From positions 1 through 10,713 of the forward strand of contig QMYO01000031.1 of NCBI GenBank assembly GCA_003662715.1: DNA of 10,713 bases, read 5' to 3'. Every line of letters begins with the position of its first letter. Within the stretch, counting starts at the first letter, position 1. Position numbers and translations under genes: made by a program. The notes beneath the pieces were generated by a model. It searched no databases. It saw nothing but the letters and a program-made list of their open reading frames with translations, and was not told the DNA's origin. Shown in pieces: positions 6,697 to 10,713 of the stretch. This DNA is from Candidatus Bathyarchaeota archaeon. Lineage in GTDB: Archaea > Thermoproteota > Bathyarchaeia > Bathyarchaeales > Bathyarchaeaceae.

Positions 6697-6740
6697 CCAC
6701 CAAATATAAATAATGTCGTTTTAGAGATTTAAAATAGGGG
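6697..6740. promoter_or_regulatory. Divergent promoter region between 307- and 55-residue genes
   Basis: The 53 bases between the two start codons hold a TATA-like element for each direction. On the plus strand ATATAAATAA at 6704-6713 lies about 30 bases before a possible transcript start near 6735, giving a leader of about 10 bases before TTG 6746. On the minus strand TATTTTAAAT at 6736-6727 lies about 27 bases before a possible start near 6704, just ahead of GGTGG at 6701-6697 and ATG 6692. The elements overlap each other's start areas, so the two transcripts probably compete. Confidence 0.55.
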
Positions 6741-6742
6741 TT

Positions 6743-6760
6743 GTTTTGAAAATACAAAAC
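6743..6760 (+). promoter_or_regulatory. Inverted repeat spanning the TTG start
   Basis: GTTTTG, six bases, CAAAAC is a perfect inverted repeat of six bases per arm lying across TTG 6746. In RNA it would put the start codon in a stem; in DNA it could be an operator for a dimeric regulator such as the adjacent gene's own product. A related pair, TCGTTTT at 6716-6722 and AAAACGA at 6756-6762, lies around it. Function is inference. Confidence 0.4.
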
Positions 6761-6913
6761 GAAACAGTCAGGAAGGGGAAATGGATTAAAGTAAAGCATA
6801 GTACGTGGAGGAAGCTTGTAATACTTAAGCTCCATTTAGATGTTAGAAGCTACGATGAAGTAATTAACTTCTTGATTAATAAATACTATAGAAGCATGAA
6901 GGTCGAGGTTTAG
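6746..6913 (+). CDS. Small ribbon-helix-helix / antitoxin-like DNA-binding protein
   Basis: 55 residues from TTG 6746 to TAG. It begins MKIQNETVRKGKWIKVKHST and continues WRKLVILKLHLDVRSYDEVI to a C-terminal NKYY and Lys/Val tail. The pattern of a short strand (KWIKVKHS), a helix with Leu-x-x-Leu-Lys, then R-S-Y-D-E-V-I and a second helix is that of short archaeal antitoxin-like ribbon-helix-helix proteins (VapB-type). The only start-like codon in frame is TTG, with AGGGG at 6736-6740 five bases before it. It is one of only two plus-strand genes and is divergent from the long structural operon. No toxin partner follows, since the next gene is convergent, so a role as a promoter-specific regulator is more likely than a toxin-antitoxin pair. 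This role is inferred. Confidence 0.65.
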   Translation: MKIQNETVRKGKWIKVKHSTWRKLVILKLHLDVRSYDEVINFLINKYYRSMKVEV

Positions 6914-6925
6914 AAAAAATATTTT
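6914..6925. terminator. A/T-rich palindrome between convergent genes
   Basis: AAAAATATTTTT (12 bases, self-complementary) follows directly after the TAG of the 55-residue gene and precedes, on the other strand, the 96-residue gene's stop by about 30 bases. It offers T-runs in both directions, as used by archaeal transcription termination, and sits in the only convergent gap here. The call rests on position and base composition. Confidence 0.4.
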
Positions 6926-6956
6926 TGAGCTTAAGGGTTAATTACTGGTTTCCGCT

Positions 6957-7247
6957 TTACACAGATGATGGTTTAACGTATTCTGTCTTCGGCATGTATG
7001 TTAGTTGCAGTAGGTCCTTGGTTGTTATGTCTACGTTAAGGGTTATCGTGTAGTCATCTACTTTGGTTGCTGTTGCGGAGGTTGCAGCTAAGATGTCGTA
7101 TGTTGCTGTTCCACCTTCGTCAACGCTGTGTCCGGCGAGAACAACTGCTGAAATTATTGAGCCTATTGGTGCAGGTATTTTCCCTTTTAAGCTAATGTTG
7201 GAACCTGATGCAGCAGCTATGTTTCCGACGAGAACCGTTATGGGCAT
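6957..7247 (-). CDS. Small beta-rich protein, probable virion component
   Basis: 96 residues, not recognised. It is rich in Ala, Ser, Thr, Val and Ile, with short alternating strands (TATYDILAATSATATK, DDYTITLNVDITTK) and almost no Cys or Trp, typical of a small beta-sandwich or jelly-roll subunit. The N-terminus (VLVGNIAAASGSNISLKGKI) is hydrophobic but not a clear signal or membrane segment. ATG 7247 is 14 bases after the 345-residue gene with GGTGG four bases before it, so it is co-expressed with that protein. A minor capsid, decoration or spike-base protein is the likeliest role, based only on composition and position. Confidence 0.7.
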   Translation of the reverse strand: MPITVLVGNIAAASGSNISLKGKIPAPIGSIISAVVLAGHSVDEGGTATYDILAATSATATKVDDYTITLNVDITTKDLLQLTYMPKTEYVKPSSV

Positions 7248-7261
7248 TCATCCACCACCCC

Positions 7262-8299
7262 TTATTTAAGTATAAATATTACTCCGTAAACATGTAGTTC
7301 TACTCCGTTCGCTGGAATGCTTGTTCCATTGTCCAGTATTTGTATTCCTCCCTTAACTCCATGGAATAGCCTGTGCGGGAACAGCTCCTTTGGACCTGCA
7401 TGTTTAAGTCCAGCATTAACCGTTGTGTCGTAGAACATTGCTGGCGGGAAGAAGTTCTGCTCTGGCAAAGGCCTTGTTATGAACTCTGGGTTTGTTTCTC
7501 TTCCTTCAACGTAAAGTCTAAGTGCTTTGCTGTTGTCGTGAGGTATAACACCAAGGTACTTTACAAGGTAGGCTCTGGTCTTGTTTACAAGGTTCCAATG
7601 TAGTTTCTGCCACTCATAGCTTACATATGTTGGGTAGTCGAAAGCATACCATTGGTTCGCAGTTGTTGCCTGCGCGTTCCTAGCATATGTTATCCACGGG
7701 TAAATTGCTGGCTTGCTTTGGCCAACGCCTCCTGGAAGCTCGTTAAACGTCTCAGGTGTTACAGGTATTGCTGGCTTACTGTAAACGTCAGCGTCAAGGC
7801 TGAAGCCTACAGTGTAAGATGCTGGAGCATGCTTTACCAGTTCATCAGCTCCTCTCACTCTTGAAGCCAATAATCTTACTTCAAAGTCCTGCGTTATAGA
7901 CTCGTCAGCGATAGCGTAGACTCCTAACGTGTCACCTTCCTTCAGCTTAACCGTTGTTGTTTCGAAAGGCTCAGGTACTTTGCCGAGAAGCCTACTCCAG
8001 GTTATCGGAACTCCGAGATCAACGGCTTTAGCAACGTTGTTGGGATGCTCCAGTGGAAACATTACTGAGTTGGCATGAATGTACGGGTATTTTTCACCAT
8101 TAATCAGCAAACCTACTTCTCTAAATTTCTTAATAGTGCCTGTCGAAGTGTCTACTGGAGGCACTATTTCTATTCTGAAAACCTCTAAAACCTCGTTTGG
8201 CGACAGCTCGTAGACGTCCTTGGTTGTTTCCTCTCCAGCGCTAAGAGAGACACCTGACCATACCGCTTTAAGCTCAACTATTGGATCGAACACGCCCAT
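7262..8299 (-). CDS. Large beta-rich protein, candidate major virion protein
   Basis: 345 residues, no family recognised by eye. It is beta-rich throughout with many Pro, Tyr and Val and few Cys. Residues about 8-150 form one beta domain (TKDVYELSPNEVLEVFRIEI, REVGLLINGEKYPYIHAN, EGDTLGVYAIADES, FEVRLLASRVRG). Residues about 195-345 form a second (WITYARNAQATT, ALRLYVEGRETN, ELHVYGVIFILK), joined by a Pro-rich stretch. Two beta domains in a protein of this length are what a double jelly-roll capsid protein or a two-domain spike would show, but I cannot confirm a fold. It has the strongest ribosome binding site (GGTGAT, six bases before ATG 8299) and the clearest promoter in the window, consistent with high expression. 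With the 96-residue gene it forms a two-gene unit. Confidence 0.8.
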   Translation of the reverse strand: MGVFDPIVELKAVWSGVSLSAGEETTKDVYELSPNEVLEVFRIEIVPPVDTSTGTIKKFREVGLLINGEKYPYIHANSVMFPLEHPNNVAKAVDLGVPITWSRLLGKVPEPFETTTVKLKEGDTLGVYAIADESITQDFEVRLLASRVRGADELVKHAPASYTVGFSLDADVYSKPAIPVTPETFNELPGGVGQSKPAIYPWITYARNAQATTANQWYAFDYPTYVSYEWQKLHWNLVNKTRAYLVKYLGVIPHDNSKALRLYVEGRETNPEFITRPLPEQNFFPPAMFYDTTVNAGLKHAGPKELFPHRLFHGVKGGIQILDNGTSIPANGVELHVYGVIFILK

Positions 8300-8305
8300 T
8301 CATCA

Positions 8306-8344
8306 ATCACCTATGGTAAACTAGGTTGCATAAGGTATTTAACC
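8306..8344 (-). promoter_or_regulatory. Promoter and ribosome binding site of the 345-residue gene
   Basis: GGGGTTAAATACC on the minus strand (about 8346-8334) is a good archaeal promoter, with a purine-rich B-recognition part before the TATA core TTAAATA. About 27 bases later transcription would begin near 8312, directly before GGTGAT (8311-8306) and ATG 8299. The core GGTATTTAACC is nearly symmetrical and could also serve the plus-strand gene that starts at 8379. Confidence 0.6.
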
Positions 8345-8354
8345 CCTCTGAAAA

Positions 8355-8366
8355 ATATCTAGATAT
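8355..8366. promoter_or_regulatory. Perfect 12-base palindrome, candidate operator
   Basis: ATATCTAGATAT reads the same on both strands. It lies 12 bases before ATG 8379, about where the plus-strand transcript would begin, and about 55 bases before ATG 8299 on the other strand. This is a typical position and size for the binding site of a dimeric ribbon-helix-helix repressor, and the adjacent gene looks like one. Binding is inferred. Confidence 0.45.
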
Positions 8367-8378
8367 CAGGTTGAAGAA

Positions 8379-8558
8379 ATGAAGATATCGGAGAAAAAGC
8401 AGAAAACGGAAAAAGCTCTACTTATAAGATGTGATCGCGAAACCTATATTCGCTTCGTCATGTATGCTAAAGTAAACGATTTAACCTACGGTGAAGCACT
8501 GAAAAAACTACTGGACTGCGCTGGAGTAGGCTACCCATCTATTGTTGAAGCAATCTAA
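8379..8558 (+). CDS. Small ribbon-helix-helix-like regulator, 59 residues
   Basis: It begins MKISEKKQKTEKALLIRCDR. The basic N-terminus is followed by a strand (KALLIRCD), a helix (ETYIRFVMYAKVND) and a second helix after Leu-Thr-Tyr (GEALKKLLDC), the order of a ribbon-helix-helix protein. ATG 8379 has AGGTTGA at 8368-8374 upstream. The gene is divergent from the 345-residue gene and ends tail to tail with the 121-residue gene: its TAA shares bases with that gene's TAG (8555-8558). Regulation of the divergent virion unit, and of itself through the palindrome at 8355-8366, is a reasonable inference. It differs clearly in sequence from the other small plus-strand protein, so the two are not recent copies. 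Confidence 0.65.
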   Translation: MKISEKKQKTEKALLIRCDRETYIRFVMYAKVNDLTYGEALKKLLDCAGVGYPSIVEAI

Positions 8559-8920
8559 ACGCTTACAAGCGCTGAGGTTCTAAAATGCGGGGCTTTACTA
8601 GTTTCCTCCCTTATTTTTCTTAAGCGTATCTCCCTGTACCCTGCTCCTGTTACTGACTTTACAAGCCCATATATTGACTTTTCTAAGAGCGGTAAGCTAG
8701 CGTCCATCATGGATTCGGCAACTTCGCTTGGAACAATACCTAAACCCATGAGTTCGTTGATGAGGCCGAATGCGAAAGCACCTGCTCTGAAAATGTCGTG
8801 TGTGTTTTTGAATGGCTCAACCCATCCCTTCATTTCATCTAGTTTTTCCAACCCAATATCTACTAAACCTACGACAGCCGATGTTCCAACTTTAACTAGC
8901 TTAACGGGCACGTTCTTCAC
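8555..8920 (-). CDS. Unrecognised 121-residue helical protein
   Basis: No family is recognised. Residues 8-22 (LVKVGTSAVVGLVDIGLEKL) are hydrophobic enough for a buried or membrane-touching helix but short and interrupted by Asp. Residues 41-90 form two or three amphipathic helices (GAFAFGLINELMGLGIVPSE, ASLPLLEKSIYGLVKSV), and the tail from 95 is basic (EIRLRKIREE). GTG 8920 has no upstream Shine-Dalgarno, but a TATA-like TTAAAAC lies about 25 bases before it, so the mRNA may be leaderless. Alternatively, GTG 8911 has GGTGA five bases upstream and gives 118 residues. A scaffold or membrane-associated assembly role would fit its place among structural genes, but this is speculation. Confidence 0.65.
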   Translation of the reverse strand: MKNVPVKLVKVGTSAVVGLVDIGLEKLDEMKGWVEPFKNTHDIFRAGAFAFGLINELMGLGIVPSEVAESMMDASLPLLEKSIYGLVKSVTGAGYREIRLRKIREETSKAPHFRTSALVSV

Positions 8921-8935
8921 CGATAGAATTAATGT

Positions 8936-8976
8936 AAAAAAGATGTTTTAAGCTTTTAGAGTAGTATAATACTCTA
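8936..8976 (-). terminator. Hairpin plus T-run between the 127- and 121-residue genes
   Basis: On the minus strand the arms TAGAGTA (8976-8970) and TACTCTA (8963-8957) pair perfectly around a six-base loop, overlapping the TAG stop of the 127-residue gene. A run of six T follows at 8941-8936. This would end the upstream transcript. TTAAAAC in the same stretch (about 8950-8944) could be the TATA box of the next gene, so the site would separate two transcription units. Confidence 0.45.
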
Positions 8977-9357
8977 GGGCCAAAGAGTCTTCTTAGCTAG
9001 CTCAACCTCTCTCCTAAGCCATTGAAGTGCCTTTTTGGAGTTAACGAAAACGGCCAGTAAATCGTATCTTTCAGCTTCAACAAGCGCTTCTAATGTGGTT
9101 TTAACAGTTATCATGTCTTTGGCTTCTTTAATGTTTGATAGAGCCTTAACTATTTTCTCTTTAACATCGTCTCTAAGGCTACCCCATATTTTTTCGAAAA
9201 CGGACTCGTTAGATTCAATGTAGTTTACTAGGTCTTCAACCCTGGCTTTTCTAAGATAGTCTGCTATAACTCCTCTCGCTATTTCAGGTGTTAGATCAAC
9301 CGCAAATGATTTTCCTATTCTCCATAGAACATCTCTTGCTTTCTCCAGGAAACCCAT
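8974..9357 (-). CDS. Unrecognised 127-residue helical protein
   Basis: It is almost entirely predicted helix by pattern: residues 1-17 (MGFLEKARDVLWRIGKSF), 25-48 (EIARGVIADYLRKARVEDLV), 50-72 and 76-127, with charged and hydrophobic residues in heptad-like spacing and a Trp-Pro end. It is strongly charged, with no Cys and no catalytic motif. Its ATG follows the stop of the 338-residue gene directly (TAAATG) with GAGGT inside that gene's last codons, so the two are coupled and their products may bind each other. A small assembly or scaffold partner of the coiled-coil protein is the most natural guess, without direct proof. Confidence 0.7.
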   Translation of the reverse strand: MGFLEKARDVLWRIGKSFAVDLTPEIARGVIADYLRKARVEDLVNYIESNESVFEKIWGSLRDDVKEKIVKALSNIKEAKDMITVKTTLEALVEAERYDLLAVFVNSKKALQWLRREVELAKKTLWP

Positions 9358-10374
9358 TTACTCTACCTCGATCCTGTATTTTGTACCGCATTTTGGACAA
9401 ATAACTGTCTTGGCTTCTTCAGGGTTAAAAGTTATTGGCGTACCGCAGACTTCACATTTCCTGGTAACCCATCCTTTCGGCAAACCTTTAGGTGCAGGTT
9501 TTTCCGGGGACTCGCTGGACGATAAAATACCGTCTATTACTGACTTAGCTATTCTCTTAGTGTATTCTTTAAGTATTTTCTCCCTTCTCCTAGACGATAA
9601 GATCTTATGTTTCAGCTCAAGCATTTTCAGCTCAAGCTTCTTCTCCTCTAACTTGTGCTGATGCCTTAGCTTCTCGAGCTCAATGAGAAGCTTTGGATCC
9701 GTTTTTGCGCCGAAAATCTCTTTTAAGGTTTGCAACTTCTTAGGGTCTTCAAATATTTGGTCCCAGAAACCTTTCTGCGGTGATGTAACTACTTTCTCCA
9801 TTAAGTCTATGTATTTATCAGCTAATTTAGATTCAAAAGTAGATCCTCTTGGCGTAGATAGAACATCTAATGCTTTACTAACTATTTTATCTACTGTAGA
9901 TCCTCCTTCGCGAAGCTCAACAATTGTTTTGGCCGCATTAGTTACAGCGCTAACTATTTCCGTTGGCGAAGCGTATGGGTTAGCTGACTTCGCAGCCATA
10001 ATCATAGGTATTAGCAGGGATGCTGGTTCACCGCGACCAGCAGCTTTAAGCGCGGCAAGAATGTTTAGAACCTCTGCACGCTCATGTGGCGGTAGATCCT
10101 TAAGCATTTTTGCTATTTCAACATCAGTTTCCGTTATCTCATACTGTTCCCTTCCTTTTGGCCTAGGCCTTGCCTCTTCCTCCATTTCCCTAAGCTCCCT
10201 TTCAAGCTTTTTAGCTTTAAGCTCCGACTCTAACCAATACTCTTTAACTCTTGCCAACTTAGCTTTAGCAACCATTTCCTTAGCCTGTTGCTTCAAGAAC
10301 TCGTCAATCTCATCCATCCCTATATCGGACTCCTCCGCCTTTTTAATTTTAAGAATCTCCTTTATCTTACCCAT
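9358..10374 (-). CDS. Coiled-coil protein with C-terminal zinc ribbon
   Basis: 338 residues. Residues 25-68 are a highly charged helix (LKAKKLERELREMEEEARP), 79-125 are helical with an LPPHERAEVLNILAALK segment, and 227-258 form a second coiled coil (EKLRHQHKLEEKKLELKMLE). A Ser/Pro-rich linker (285-300) leads to a four-cysteine ribbon: Cys307 and Cys310 in CEVCG, Cys326 and Cys329 in CPKCG, which should hold one zinc. The architecture suggests a protein that self-associates and touches nucleic acid or a partner through the ribbon, for example in DNA packaging, scaffolding or transcription. The ATG overlaps the previous gene's stop by one base (TAATG) behind a strong GGAGGGTGA. The exact role is unknown; the zinc ribbon is clearly seen. 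Confidence 0.8.
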   Translation of the reverse strand: MGKIKEILKIKKAEESDIGMDEIDEFLKQQAKEMVAKAKLARVKEYWLESELKAKKLERELREMEEEARPRPKGREQYEITETDVEIAKMLKDLPPHERAEVLNILAALKAAGRGEPASLLIPMIMAAKSANPYASPTEIVSAVTNAAKTIVELREGGSTVDKIVSKALDVLSTPRGSTFESKLADKYIDLMEKVVTSPQKGFWDQIFEDPKKLQTLKEIFGAKTDPKLLIELEKLRHQHKLEEKKLELKMLELKHKILSSRRREKILKEYTKRIAKSVIDGILSSSESPEKPAPKGLPKGWVTRKCEVCGTPITFNPEEAKTVICPKCGTKYRIEVE

Positions 10375-10713
10375 TACTTCACCCTCCTCCTAATTATAGC
10401 TGGTTCAATACCTAAGCATTCAGTGAAGTGCTCAAGGATTGTTTCGTTTACGAACTCGTCGAAAGACATTTTGCTTCCATGAGCTAGAACGTATTCGTAA
10501 AGCTGGATAACCCTCGGATCTATCTTAACCTTCCTGGCCAATGTTAATCCACCGGAAACCTCTAGTTCTCTTTCGACAACGGACTCTTTCCTCATTTTCT
10601 CTACAATCTCAGGCAGAACTTCTCTAATTCTCTCATCGACTATTTTAGAAATCATTGCTCTAAAATCCTCAGCAACCTCTGGCGTAGGCGAAGCCCGCTC
10701 CGAGGGGGGAGGG
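10374..10713 (-). CDS. Ribbon-helix-helix-like protein, N-terminus outside the window
   Basis: A first ATG at 10655 gives 93 residues, but the frame stays open to the right edge, adding a Pro/Ser/Glu-rich segment (PPPSERASPTPEVAEDFRA), so I treat the gene as 5'-partial. From that ATG, residues 1-30 are a charged helix. Residues 38-48 (TLARKVKIDPR) look like a DNA-contacting strand, and two helices follow (VIQLYEYVLAHG and SFDEFVNETILEHFTEC), with LGIEPAI after them; this is the order of a ribbon-helix-helix domain. The protein would be a DNA-binding domain carried behind a flexible linker. It overlaps the 338-residue gene by one base and is probably co-transcribed with it, so a role with viral DNA or early regulation is possible. 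Confidence 0.65.
   Translation of the reverse strand, partial: PPPSERASPTPEVAEDFRAMISKIVDERIREVLPEIVEKMRKESVVERELEVSGGLTLARKVKIDPRVIQLYEYVLAHGSKMSFDEFVNETILEHFTECLGIEPAIIRRRVK

Noticed and set aside
6746..6913. Toxin-antitoxin pair with the 55-residue antitoxin-like protein
   Set aside because: No toxin-like gene (for example a PIN-domain protein) lies next to it on the same strand; the next gene is convergent and beta-rich.
9683..10393. Plus-strand open frame of 236 codons, Ser/Ile/Leu-rich
   Set aside because: It is opposite the coiled-coil gene, whose Lys/Glu codons read as Ser/Phe/Leu on the other strand. Its composition is artificial and the minus-strand gene has a zinc ribbon and a strong ribosome binding site.

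Overview
The window reads as part of a virus or provirus of a thermophilic archaeon. Evidence for an archaeal host: many genes are preceded by the Shine-Dalgarno form GGTGAT or GGTGG, promoters look like TATA boxes lying 25 to 30 bases before short leaders, and the proteins are rich in Lys, Glu, Ile and Val. Genes are tightly packed with 0 to 15 base gaps, ATG/GTG overlaps and mostly one direction (leftward, minus strand). No ribosomal, metabolic or other host housekeeping gene is present. Most products are unrecognised beta-rich or coiled-coil proteins, with phage-tail-fibre-like sequence in the left part. I could not assign a virus family, and I see no terminase, portal or polymerase.

Layout from right to left, in the direction of transcription. 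(1) 10713-8974: a ribbon-helix-helix-like protein running off the right edge, a 338-residue coiled-coil protein with a C-terminal zinc ribbon, and a 127-residue helical protein. (2) 8920-8555: a 121-residue protein with its own likely promoter. (3) 8299-6957: a 345-residue beta-rich protein (best candidate for a major virion protein) and a 96-residue beta-rich protein behind a strong TATA promoter. (4) 6692 to the left edge: a long structural operon. It holds a 307-residue protein with an internal duplication, a 52-residue Lys/Pro-rich protein, a virion-type gene split by a 373-residue intein with a LAGLIDADG endonuclease, a 119-residue protein that seems to start at ACG, two small fibre-like proteins (one with six perfect-length decapeptide repeats), a glycosyltransferase-methyltransferase fusion, a 331-residue fibre/adhesin-like protein, and a partial gene at the left edge.

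Two small plus-strand genes (55 and 59 residues), both looking like ribbon-helix-helix DNA-binding proteins, sit back to back with the promoters of units 4 and 3. Each shares a short divergent control region with a symmetrical sequence in it, so they are good candidates for regulators of virion gene expression.

How the parts may work together (inference): the right half supplies assembly and capsid proteins, and the left half supplies surface appendages. The sugar-transfer/methyl-transfer enzyme would modify a virion or host surface, and the small divergent regulators would time the two late operons. The most striking points are the intein in a non-enzymatic, presumably structural gene and the gene with an apparent ACG start.
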